The notes beneath the pieces were generated by a model. It saw nothing but the letters and a program-made list of their open reading frames with translations. It ran no database searches and was not told the origin of the DNA. A program made the translations under genes and the position numbers. 64,000 nt of DNA, from assembly GCF_020882245.1 (NCBI RefSeq), contig NC_083598.1, forward strand, positions 72,235,714-72,299,713, given 5' to 3'. Positions 38,558 through 50,331 of this stretch are shown piece by piece. The first letter of the stretch is position 1. Every line of letters begins with the position of its first letter. Source of the stretch: Rhopalosiphum padi (Eukaryota > Arthropoda > Insecta > Hemiptera > Aphididae).

Positions 38558-41500
38558 CTAAAAGTTATAAATTTCAGAAAATTTTTGCATTGATTTGGCA
38601 TTTAGTTTATGAGTAACATCTAAAATGAGGCTGAAAGCTTTTAAATACCTCAATCTATTAAAGATAGGTGTTAATGTAACATTTTTATTTTTTTCTCTGT
38701 ATACAAGACCTCTTCGGTATGATTGAAGTGATTTTGATATGTTTGCATCGCAGTCAAGTTTAACATCTCGAAGACAGTAATGTAGCTGTTTATTATAATC
38801 CTAAAAACATAAATAATATAGTACTTATTATGTAGATTTAAATTAATTAATTTAATACTACTTCAGAAGAATCCCATACTGAACATAAGCCAACCATAGC
38901 TTGCAACCGAGTCTCAAGTAATAGATTAGATAGAATAAATTGTGATAAATTATTTGATGTCAATTCAGTATCGTATGGAAATACATAACTTTCAGCTTTT
39001 CTATAAAAACCAATCATGTAAAATGATTATAATATTATTATACTAAAAGATTTTTCAATGATAATTAAAATTACAAGTAATACTTTTTTGCGGGAAAGAT
39101 TATAATTGAAGGATATGTTTGTACAGTCAAATGCCAACTTAAATCATTGTCGCTAGCATTGAAGCGGAAAAATTTGAGATCTTTGACATTTCGCATTAAA
39201 CGAGCAACATTTAATAGTATATGTGCAACAACTTGACAATACGCACAAAATGGAGTGTAAAAGTATACTACAACATTCTATAAGTAAAAAAAAAAAAAAA
39301 ATAATACAATTTATTTAAATATAAATAATTAGTAAATATTACGTCAGTGTTGTTAAAAACAGCATCATTAAAAGTTTCAGAATTTAATGTCTCAATGTAT
39401 ATTGTTTCTTTGCCTTTTCCTTTTCCTTTTCCTTGGTACAAATGAAAATTAATTTCAAGATCAGCTGATGACCGTAAATGACGCTTTGCCCGGTTTTCAA
39501 GAAAATCTATCAATAATTTAGCCATTGTATCTTTTGTAACATGACTAGATTTTGGTAATGTATGAACCATTTCTGACTAGAAAAACAATAAAAATAAGAA
39601 ACATTTCAAGTAACTAAGTTCATTAACATCAAGACATATATTTTTTTAAATCTGTACAAAAAATGCACAATAAGCTAAAATATACTATGAGTAAGTAATG
39701 AATCAACCATTAGTGACCCTTAACCAAATACTTAATTAAAAAAGCTGTGTATATGAGTACAATAATAAGATATAAGATATTTCACATATTGTTAAGAACA
39801 TAACTAATTTTTTTAAATCGAAAATTTGATTTGCCAATTGTACATATTGAACATAGTATAATTATAGGATTGAATTATCTATATAAAAAATTATTATTTG
39901 AATTTATGATTAATATTGATTGAGTATTTATAGTTATACAAAGATTTCCTTCAATTACAATATCTATTCTTAAAAATATAACTCAGATAAATATCAGTTT
40001 TACATAATCCTTCTCAAATAATAAAAACTATTTGGATAAGAATAAAGAAAATTTATTTTTTATTAAGTCTATCAGTGACATCTATAGCTATGAAAAATGT
40101 TTAAATTATCATCAAACTATGCCTCCATTTAGAAATGCAGATTATTTTTGTATTATAAACAATAAATAAAAAACTAATATTTTGATAAGTATGAAGTGAA
40201 CTTCCAAATCATTAGCACACTGACATAAACAACAATGATTATTCCTATTCAATAGAAAACTTAATAAACCAACCTTTTCAAATGTTTTTCCCAGCTAATC
40301 ATACAACTTCTGAAATAATATTTATTAGTAAATAATTACTTTACAAAAATGTACCCGGACATAACTAATCGTATCTTAAAAACCTACCAAAAATACACAC
40401 TCACAAAGCCACCCACAAGACTCGTTATATTTGCTCTTATTTAAAGAAGAAACCTAATATAATTCCAATTTTAAAATCAAACTTTCTACATCCTATAGGT
40501 ATACTATATTGTCTCATAAACTTGAAAACCTCACACGATACAAAATATTGGAAAAATCATTCTTAATAGAATCTACTTTGTTTTAATCATCAACAAAAAT
40601 AGTTTTTTTTAATAGAGTAAAAATAAACTAATTAAAATCATTCCACATAACTAAAGTATAACATAACGTAAGTATCTTTTTATCAGATATAAATGTGATT
40701 CATATAACAGAATGGTTATTTAATTTAAGGGAAAATTTAGTTTTATTTTTAAAACTCATTCAGTTTGTTAATCAGTTCTAATGCACTAATTATTTAAAAA
40801 ACCATACTAATATGATTTTATTTATTTTAATTTTTTAATTTTTATATAAAATTGAAATAAAATATATTTAAAACACTGTTTGTAGTACTTCATATTAAAC
40901 CCATTAATATTACAAATTTACAGTAATTCAGTTATTTTTTATCTACACTTAAACCTACTATAATAGATATAACCTTATAGCAGAGTATTCATAATTTTTC
41001 AATGAAGAAACAGAAACCTTCAAATAGTTGACATCTATTTTCTTATTAAAAAAACGATAAATATAATTTAATTAATTATAAAATAGTCATTATTTCAAAC
41101 ATATCATATTAAAATAACATTTCACATAAGAAAAAATAGATTAATTTCTTATTAATGAACAACTTTTATGAAACCCTAACATTTACTTGAATTGAAAGTT
41201 AAATACAATCAATATTTAGATAATGTGATCCAGAAAAAATTAATGTTAATGAACTGCAATGATGGGACATATTTTCAGTACAAACAATTTGTTGTATATC
41301 TAATTAGTCAATATAATATATTAAAAAATACCTTCATATCATAAATCACAACTGCAGTTCTTTCCCGATAGTGGTTTAAGTTTATGCCAAAAACTTTTGC
41401 AGTATGATAATGATGATTTGAATCCAAAGCTAAAAATGTCATACTTTTGTTTGCCAAACACACTGATCTTAATTCATCAGTAGTATTATATATAAAGGCT

Positions 41501-43612
41501 TCATCAGGTTTAGAAAATCTATACATGAATACATACATAATAAATTAAAACATAAATATATTTTCATAATTTAAAATTGTAAGTAAGCATGCATATAAAA
41601 TACATAATATTATCATGAATTTGATACTTGCCTAAAATATTTGTTAGCAAGTAAACTTCTGTAACATTCAGTTTCTTTCAATTGTTCAACAAAGTTTTCT
41701 GTGCTCACATGATTTGATAAGTTAATTTTAGCTCTAATAAAATACAAAGATTAAAGGTGATTGTCTATATTATAAAATATATAGAATATCTTACATTTTC
41801 TTACTAGACTTATTCAAATCATTTGAACAATAACTTATTTTATGGTCAAAAAATATACTTTTAGACATTTTACATAGAGCATTATTAAGATAATTAACTT
41901 CCGTGTTTGTGTCTGTGTAAAAATTATCTTGATTTTCTACTTTTACTGTGGCATTATATTTTTTAAGAATACTAGCCAACTTATCAGGATACTTCTTCAT
42001 TATTATCTCATGACATTGTTTCACATATGATGGTCGCTCACTATAAAATGCTAAAAAATAAAATTACAATCTTTAGTTTAATAATTAAATTACATTAGTA
42101 ATAGCCTAAAGGCTAAAATAATATGTACTTTAAGTAATAGAATTATTTACAAACATTTTATTTCTTTTATTAAATATTTTGTAATATAGTTCGCTGGTAT
42201 AGAAACTTTCTGGCAGTTGAAGTATTCAATACTCAGTAATTGAAGCTAAAACATAATATTTGCTTTATTATTTATCTTCACACAATCAAAACAATATTGA
42301 TTACCATTGAATAAATTGGGTTAAAATTCAAATAAGGGTTATGGGGTGTAAACAATAACATGGTAGGTCCACTTTTAAAACTATTATCTAGTATAAGAGA
42401 TCTGCTGCGTGCAATAGAAGGTACCCATTGTGTTGTTAACCTGGTCTCTTGTATTACCCATTTTCCAAGTGTTTCATGATTGACAAATGATTCATTAAAA
42501 CCCTTAACAAATTTAAGAAGAATTTATATTTTATTTAAAGCAACTGTATACATATGTTCTATTTACAAATGTTTTTAGTATATTTACCAATGTACGGTTC
42601 CATAGAAGTAACTTAATCAATGGTTCTTTATTACTTAATGGCCAAGTAGCAACACACCATTTCACATACATTTGCAATGGATCTGTTTTTAAGTGGTTAA
42701 TTGCTGCATCCAAAACAATTTTGTACAAATCCCATCCTTGAGTAATTTTAAAATCTACAGACGCTACTAAAACATTCTGTTAAACAAACACCATAATATA
42801 TTACATATTACTTAAATATTTTGATAATGTATACATTTAATAAATATTTACATGATATTGCTGATGGACTTTTAACAAATCTAGTTTGTTATTCAATAAT
42901 TTTACTGGGCGCTTCATAGTATCTACAAAACGTGTTATATATGCTGCATCATTTGGAGGTCCTGAATAATAAATCCCTACTTTGGTGTAATCGTAAGCAA
43001 CTATCATAGGATATACTTTATTGCCTTTAAGTACTTTACTGCAAATACTTTCTGGTTGCCAACAATTAATAGCAGCAAAATATACCTAAAATTAATAATA
43101 TTAATTATTCACATCCAACATAATGTTTTATTAAAATATTATAATTACTTCATCTTTGTTGTTTTCACATGCCTCAATGAACGCTTCTTGAGAATCAATA
43201 GAATCAGCGTCCCATGGTGCATAGAACATTACAACTGCTATATCAGACACAGTAGCCTTTTCTAATACAGCTTTCAAATTACCCGTGTAAAAATCTTCAA
43301 CACATGAATTAGTACGAAAAAACGGTTTTGGTTTTGGGCCTTTGACACCGTAATCATTTTGTCTACATTTATGAAAATAAAAAAGTATTATACAAAAATA
43401 CAAATGGATTTCTGGATTTCAAGACTCTGTTCTTATCCAGCTTACATGTTTATTATTGTCGCATACGTAGTGCACGTAACAAACAGTGCAAACAGCAACT
43501 CTTTCCCTAGCCGTCGGACAAACATCTTCAACTGTTTGTACCAATTGTACGGTTGTTGTGTAGCCTCATCCGGCTGTTCCTTGATGGCTTCTTCTTCCAC
43601 TACAGTTTTCAT
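38558..43612 (-). CDS. TXNDC11: TXNDC11-like ER thioredoxin-domain protein (815 aa, 13 exons)
   Basis: Exons: 43612-43446, 43362-43149, 43085-42852, 42776-42588, 42502-42305, 42245-42155, 42050-41795, 41733-41632, 41518-41332, 39576-39343, 39277-39084, 39000-38862, 38800-38558; every phase closes. TXNDC11 is an ER membrane thioredoxin-domain protein reported to assist DUOX maturation and EDEM-linked glycoprotein disposal. A signal anchor lies at about 39-56. The first thioredoxin fold (about 70-200) has FYAPWDADS, with Asp and Ser in place of catalytic Cys. NCWQPESIC, YGVKGPKPKPFF and YSGPPNDAAYI are the parts I matched to the family. A C-terminal fold at about 560-735 has an intact CxxC, PFCAYC (Cys635, Cys638). 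A Gly-Lys repeat (GKGKGKGK) precedes it. Shorter than human (985 aa), with less C-terminal sequence. Intron 8 uses a GC donor. Exon 6's donor (T|GTTTGT) is chosen by phase. Confidence 0.92.
41519..41631 (-). other. GC-AG intron (intron 8 of the TXNDC11-like gene)
   Basis: The donor is AG|GCAAGT, the classic strong context for GC donors, and the acceptor is ATAG. Using it gives ...KYFRFSKPDEAF in frame. The nearest GT (GTATCA, four bases downstream) would put a stop two codons into the next exon. Confidence 0.85.
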
Positions 43613-43625
43613 TATTCAACCTCAT
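43569..43625 (-). promoter_or_regulatory. Overlapping upstream ORF at the TXNDC11-like start
   Basis: An ATG at 43625 lies 13 bases before the main ATG at 43612 and is out of frame. It opens a frame of about 19 codons that overlaps the real start. Such overlapping uORFs usually lower translation of the main frame. It matters only if the transcript starts upstream of 43625, which is not shown. Confidence 0.4.
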
Positions 43626-43699
43626 TGGATCCGGTGGATTTCAAGACTGTCACCCAACACACCGAGCCGCCAATGCTGGTCGGCACCCGGTATCTTGAT

Positions 43700-45970
43700 T
43701 CCAGTACAACGCTGACCACGAATACTTAGATGGATCTCAGATTCTCAGCCGTAGGTTTAGTCGGTGAACAACATAAACGATATTTACGATGAATGACTGA
43801 ACTAAAAACTAATTCAAAATTCAAATCAACGTTTGTATACAGCTTATAATATGTAAATGTAATACGTGTATCGTTATTCGTAAAGAGCCAAACACTGAAC
43901 GACCGATAGCAGTGATAATTTTATGCCGTACAGCAACTAACTGTGATAATACTGTGTGGTATACTGATAAATATTAACGGATAACTGATAAACAGTGGTC
44001 GTTGACCGCTACGGTTGAAGATATTATAGTATTTTGTTATAGTTAAGTAGTTAAGTCAATTATGAATTAAGTATTAAGTAGTCTACTGACTTCTTCTACT
44101 ATAGTCAGAGACTCAGAGTCGGTCTTAAGGCGAAGCGAGGACTTGGGCAATTTGTTTTAGGCGACGCGCGACGCCTCCTCGAAATATGATTTTTCATAAC
44201 GTGAGGCCCAAAAATATCATGCAAATGAGCGAGGCCCTACTGGCGCATAGATACTCACGGGCCACGCCGCCACGGCTATAGTTAACGCTCATACCTAAGG
44301 CCGACTCTGACTATAGTGTCTACAATAAGCATTTTATTGCATTTATATTGAACTAAACGGACGTATACATTATGCGTACACATTTAATTTGAGTCTTGCT
44401 ATTAAGAATAGCTTAAATTATAATTTATGTTTTTGTGGCAAAAGACAGATATTTCACGAATGCACTGCGTTTTAATAAACAATATTATTATTGTCTATTG
44501 TGGATACGTTTATTAGTTTATTGGTCGTATAATTTATGCATATTATGTAATATGTATAGACTCAAACAAAATATCATGTATTTTTCGTATAAAATCAGTG
44601 TAGATTTAAACATTTATCACGTACATATATTTATTTTAGAAAATATTTAAACATAGGCACAGGTAACCGATATAGGTAGTAACAATTTTACAAATATTTA
44701 CCACAATTTTTTTTTAGTATAAAACCGGTATTACAATAAATATTTACCTACTTAGTAATATTTATTTTTATATGTAAAACCATTAGTCCAATTATAAGTA
44801 TACCTAATTATTTAAGGTAGCAACTAGCAATGTAAATAAAAGTACCTACCTAACAAAGAATGTCATACTATTATTATTGTTTCAAAACTTGTTATTACAT
44901 TAACATTAGCATAAAACCTTCCAAATGTTATTGGTTTATAACATTATATAATGACGATGACTATGATATAACGAACGAATCGGTTTTTTATAATTTTATC
45001 GGATTACCTATTCCTTAGTCGCCTTACGGTAGATATTAAAATTACGTTAACAGTAGGTAAACTGGCTAACTATAATAATATACTTAAATATACTTAATCA
45101 TATAAAAATATATAAATAAATATCGAACATCTATCATTAAATCACCTATATTTACTATTTTCTATGTTTAAGTATAATAGGTAATATATATATTAAGTTT
45201 AAATGACAACTGACAGGATCAGTGTCCACCAGCTTAGGCCACCGGTCTATATGTATTCCTACTTTTGACTATATTCACATTCCACACTCATTACCACATA
45301 AATAATAAATTACTACGTAATATATCTTGTCTGAAAATCGTACTGTATAGATAATAAACTTACTTATATGAAATATTGTATACAAATAAATAAATATTTA
45401 TTACATTAATTATAATACCAGGTCAAAAATCCAAATAAGGAAATCAGTCCACTGTTCTATGGGACTAAGTGGACTGACCAGCGATCACTATAGGTATTAG
45501 GTTAGTTCACTACTCTTAAATTGAAAGATACTATCTTAAAATATATCTTTTAATATATGTATTTTATATAACAATTCATAATGACAAATGACGTATACAG
45601 TACTTAGTAGTTAGTACTTACTACTTAAACCGGCTATACCTAATTTCCGTAGAACTTAGGATACATAGAACGCAGAATTTAAATACATAATAATTTAATA
45701 AGCCATTGTGGTCATGCGAGAAACTTTATAAACTAATAACAATAGGAAAAATATATTTCTAATGTGGTTGTATAATACCTACATAATATACACAGTAGTG
45801 TATATAGGGGGTTCAACCCCCCCACCCCGAAATGTATGATTGGTATGAGCATTGATTTTGATTTTGTATAATTAATTGGAATTTAAGAATAACAATTTTT
45901 ATTTCAGCTTTTAATAAAAGTTTAAAAATAAATAAAATTGTAGAATTATTGACGCAACAAGAAAAATTTA
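43700..45970. other. 5' flank of the TXNDC11-like gene and intergenic DNA
   Basis: The first few hundred bases upstream of the start codon must hold the promoter; no TATA box or Motif 1 was recognised. Farther out are the hAT MITE at 44106-44309 and a one-ended MITE remnant near 45793 (CAGTAGTGTATATAGGGGG). No coding exon is supported. Confidence 0.45.
44106..44309. mobile_element. hAT-like MITE, 204 bp, perfect 8-bp target duplication
   Basis: An exact ACTATAGT flanks the element at 44098-44105 and 44310-44317. The right end on the other strand reads CAGAGTCGGCCTTAGG; the left end reads CAGAGACTCAGAGTCGG then TCTTAAGG. The left terminus therefore carries an extra CAGAGACT before the inverted repeat, a small terminal duplication. 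The interior is GC-rich (GCGACGCGCGACGCC) with no coding frame. Confidence 0.88.
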
Positions 45971-45972
45971 TC

Positions 45973-46024
45973 AAAAAAATGTGGAACGCTTCACGATTTT
46001 GCGTGTCATCCTTGCGCAGGGGCC

Positions 46025-46064
<40 letters not shown>

Positions 46065-46081
46065 ACTGCCGAAGCAAGTAC
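45973..46081 (-). ncRNA. U6: U6 spliceosomal snRNA gene
   Basis: The minus strand reads a full U6 snRNA: 5' stem GTACTTGCTTCGGCAGTAC, then CATATACTAAAATTGG, the ACAGAGA box (ATACAGAGAAGATTAGC), the AGC triad region, and GATGACACGCAAAATCGTG, GAAGCGTTCC, ending in a seven-T run that stops RNA polymerase III. Every element needed for base pairing with U4 and the 5' splice site is intact. A TATA element sits about 23-32 bases upstream (46104-46113). It thus looks like a functional pol III copy rather than a retropseudogene. Confidence 0.97.
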
Positions 46082-46103
46082 ATTTACTACTGTTACTTAA
46101 TTT

Positions 46104-46113
46104 GTATATATAC
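46104..46113 (-). promoter_or_regulatory. TATA element of the U6 gene
   Basis: GTATATATAC lies 23-32 bases before the first U6 base, the place where pol III snRNA promoters carry a TATA box. A proximal sequence element should lie at about 46126-46146 (CTAGTTATTACATTATTC on the minus strand), but I cannot confirm it without other aphid U6 promoters. Confidence 0.6.
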
Positions 46114-46777
46114 TACACGTTTGAATAATGTAATAACTAGTGAGAGCTAGCTTCAACTGTTCTGTAAATACCGAATTATACTGGCGTGCGCGTCGCGCTA
46201 ATGCAATTCCACCGATAGATCGCAGCACCATAATGTTATTCCACTTTGCTTGCTTATTATTATCAAATACTATATACGATCGTATATAGTATTTGTTATT
46301 ATGTAGTAGGATGCAATTTAATCATATTATATGATCACGATTATCTACATTCTACAGTCTACACTATGTATAAAAGTATAATATACACTTCACATGTTAT
46401 GCATTTGACGATACTAATCGTTCAAATAGATCCGCCGTTATATATATAACTTGGTTATCATTATATAATATTTTGAAATTGAGTATTTATACAATTAATA
46501 TCCATATTTTTCAACCGGTGTTACTATTTTTGTGCATTTGGGAAAGGAGGGCAACTGGGCAAAGCATCTAACCCTTTAACAAAATAAATTATAGTTTTAT
46601 TTATTTATTTGACAATGAGAAAATAAAAAATGTATAAATATTTACTAAATAAAATCTAATATCAAAATAGGTAAATCTATTTGTCATAACATACATAGAA
46701 AATAATTCAATACAAATATGACTTGATATAAAATATTACAAAAAAAGTAATTATAATAAATCTAATTTCAACAAATA

Positions 46778-49700
46778 TTAAAGTTTAAATTGATCAGTTA
46801 TATCTAATACTAAATTTGATAAATTTGGATATTCTTTCTTAGTGCCTGGATCATTCAATACTTTTTCGACTCTAAATCAATTAATAAGTATAAAAAAAAT
46901 AAATAAATGCCTTTCTCATGCTATTTACCCTGATTGAATTGAATAATTCGACAACATTTTTTTTTTAACAAGATTATCTAAAAGTTTTCCAGCATAATTT
47001 CTTATATTTTGATTTTCTTCTAGTGCTACAAGAATCATTGAAACAACAAAAGTTATAGGATTGTAGCGAATCCAAATATTGTTCATTTTTAATAAATGTA
47101 TAACTTCCTGTAATTATAGAAATTACACATAACATCAGTAAATATTTTACAGTGGATACATACATCAATTTTCTTGCTGTTGACAAAATTGAAAAGAATA
47201 TCATAACATTCATCAAAAATCCATACTGACATCATATTATATGATTTTATTGTATACATATTTTTCATTTGTGTTGGTAACTCACTAAATTGTCTATAAT
47301 TTTTTCCTACAAAATCTATAGGTTCTGTAAATACAATAAAAAGTGTTATAATTATTAATTTGTGTAAGTATTAATGATTTAATATTTCTTAAATAACTAT
47401 TAACAATATATATATATATAATTGTTGATCAGTACATTATAATATGTTTAATTAATTAATTTAAATTTATTGTGTTTTAAAATGCAGTAAAAAATATTTT
47501 TACATTTATATTAGTTATTTATTTTAGACTTATGAATGATTAATTTTGTTAGTGAGTAAAAAAAGGAAAAAATTGAATACAAAGTTCCTTATAACTCATA
47601 AGTTATTATTACAACAATGATAAAATATTGAAAATATTAAATAGTTACAAATAATTTTTTATTTGACTTAATTATTTAAAATTACAAAAATTTATAAATC
47701 ATTTTCTGGTTATAAGTTTGAAAATCTTTCAATTTTAATAATCAAGGCTTGAAAATGTAATTCAATGTTTTATATAATAAATAAATTGTGATAAATGTGC
47801 GTGAGACAGACCAAAAAACCAATAAAGAGCTGACATTCTTAAGAGCTAGTAATGAAATAATACAATGATATTAATTAATAGTTATTAATATAAGCAATTT
47901 GTTTAAAAAAAAAAAAAAACAACATACCATACAAGAAATAAAGAAGTAAGTTAATTATAACTAAATATATTATAAAATATTCTTAGAAATATAATGTAGG
48001 CTGACAGTCAGTTCTCTATTCAGAATTATTTTTCATAGGTAATATTTCATATAGTTATATATAAAAAAAAAAAATGCTGATACGTCCATTATAAGTATTA
48101 CACTTTCCTCGATAATAAGGTATACTCGATACTTATTAAACAGCCATTTTTAAAATTATTTTAAAATTAAAAATTATTACGCTCATTTATCCAACCCTCA
48201 GAATGCATTTCTTGTACTTTGAGTATCAACAATTTTAGTGTTGATGATATGTTATAATTATCCATAAAGAGTAAAAGCGCATTAACTAGTTTGTTCAAAT
48301 CATATGCCTGAAAAAAAATTAATAATATATTGAACAATTTCTTCATAGTACTTTTTTTATTGTTACTTTTGATAATATTGGGCCTGTTAATTGAAGTATT
48401 ATACATAAACAATGCATTTGAAATTCACCATTTTCATTACTTAAATCTGTAATGCATGCCAATAAAATTTTTTCCGGAAAAGCACCCTTTCTATACAGTT
48501 CACTGATAAATCTATCAAAATTAATATTTTTTTATAAAATAAATGAATAGTCAATTAATTAGTACTAACTCAAAACACACCTGCAATTGGATACAACTTT
48601 TTTACTAAATTCAAATTGATAAAAATTTAAAGTTTTTATAAACTTCTCTAATTCCTGGTAAACAAATATTAGTTTATTAGTATTATTGAACCTAAGCTTT
48701 AAAAATGAGTTACCTTATTTTAAATTTTCTGTTAGTACAGGAATAAAATAAAATGTATATGTATAATGTTAAGACTCATAAATGATAATAAATAATAATA
48801 ATAAAATTATATATAAATAATAATTTAACTAATACTATTTTTTACCTTACTATTATTTTTCATCTTCTGTTTTAATGTGTTTAATTCTTGTTGGTCCTTT
48901 GTTAATGTATAAAATACATCAGAACATTTATTTAATAAAACTTTTTGAAATGTAAATTCAGTATTTGTTGTAAGTTTATTAAATTTTGAACTATTAATCA
49001 TACTTGCACACATATCGGCATATATATGCGTATAATTTTGTCTTTTTAAAGCCTAGATGGATATAATAATAATATACAAATTAAATTAGTCTAATGTTAA
49101 TACTATATTATAATTATCATTATTTATATATACAAACTCGATCATGTATTATATCTGCTATTTCTTCAAGTAGTTTTACATTATTTATTTGCAAAGCAAT
49201 AATTTTTTGTGTCATGTTACCTAAGTTGACTTTATTTAAATGATGGACAATCGATCTTACAATATTTAACACTTCCTAAGGAATAAAAAATTGTAAAAAG
49301 TATTGATTATAAATTATAAATATATAAAGAGATTAAATAACATTTTATTGGATAAATAATTAATAAAAACTACTTTATCTCTATTTTTATACATTAGTTC
49401 AAGAATAATTAATAGTAATGAATAGTTTAATCTTTATACTGTTTATATGAGTACATGATATTCATACAGGCAAAACAAAGCAAAAAAGGCCAAACTAGAT
49501 ACATATCCTGTCTACAAATTCCTACCATTTAATCTTGGTACTTATCTATTGATTAATGTTTGTTAGGTTGGATTGAAATATTTAAATATGAATTAGGTAT
49601 AATAAACAAATTAACTTGTTTAATAAATGATAATTATAACAAATAAATAAATATGGTTTTATGGCATTAGTAAAGCGTGTGATCTACTGAGCCTACCATG

Positions 49701-50331
49701 ATCTACTATTAATAGGTAACGTATAATATGCTTTTTGTGACTAAATACACCGTGATAATATACGATAACGTCGATAACGTTAATTGAAAAAACTGATTAG
49801 AGAAATAAATATATCTTATTTCATAGCCTACGCCCTACAGGTCACTACGTCTATCGTCTGCAAACAATAATGGTCAATATTAAAATTTAAAATATTAAGA
49901 AAAATGAATGGGACTAATGAAAATCTATTACCCCACCATTTAATTGAATATTTGTACCGCTCAATAAAGAATCAGAATAATTTATTTATACATTTTTTGG
50001 AAGATATAAAAAAGCTTAGGCATATGTTTCATAATGAAACAATTATCATATTTTGAACATAATTTATATATTTTTACTAATACTAATTGTACTATTGGTT
50101 TTGTAGACATAAAATACTTTAAAGTATTAAATATAATTATTTTTTTAATTGAATTACATTTTTATTACATAATATTACATATTTATTTATAATTTTATTT
50201 AATTAGTTATCTACTGTTTTCTCATACACTAAACCTCTAAATGCCCGGTAGATCACACGCTTTACCAATACCAGTTTTATTAACTGTGTATAACATTGAA
50301 TACTTACAACAGAGTTATTTATTTGCTCCAT
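46778..50331 (-). CDS. Compact eIF4G-like protein: MIF4G plus MA3 only (382 aa, 9 exons)
   Basis: Exons: 50331-50308, 49275-49138, 49052-48846, 48654-48581, 48511-48367, 48307-48181, 47324-47164, 47107-46929, 46871-46778; all splice phases match. Residues about 9-240 resemble the MIF4G HEAT-repeat domain of eIF4G, which binds eIF4A: VRSIVHHLNKVNLGNMTQ (compare VRGILNKLTPQMF), YTHIYADMCASM, FQKVLLNKCSDVF, FISELYRKGAF, GWINE. Residues about 245-375 resemble an MA3 domain (DEVIHLLKMNN-like helix, YAGKLLDNLVKKKMLS, VEKVLND, LVLDITDQF). No eIF4E-binding motif, PABP-binding region or C-terminal W2 domain is encoded. It is Lys/Asn-rich and strongly diverged. It may be a diverged duplicate of eIF4G or a DAP5-like translation factor, or a modulator that sequesters eIF4A. 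Upstream non-coding exons cannot be excluded. Confidence 0.85.
49276..50307 (-). other. First intron of the eIF4G-like gene (1.0 kb)
   Basis: It separates an eight-codon first exon (MEQINNSV) from the MIF4G exons and starts with a consensus GTAAGT donor. No other exon is needed to keep the frame. Its sequence is plain AT-rich. Confidence 0.7.

Noticed and set aside
45973..46081. U6 retropseudogene
   Set aside because: The sequence is full length with intact functional boxes, a T-run terminator and an upstream TATA, and no A-tail or target duplication was seen.
48181..48412. MIF4G gene ending at the stop after WINERNNF
   Set aside because: A GC|GTAATA-type junction (exon end at 48181) joins in phase to the MA3 exons at 47324, so the apparent stop lies in the intron.
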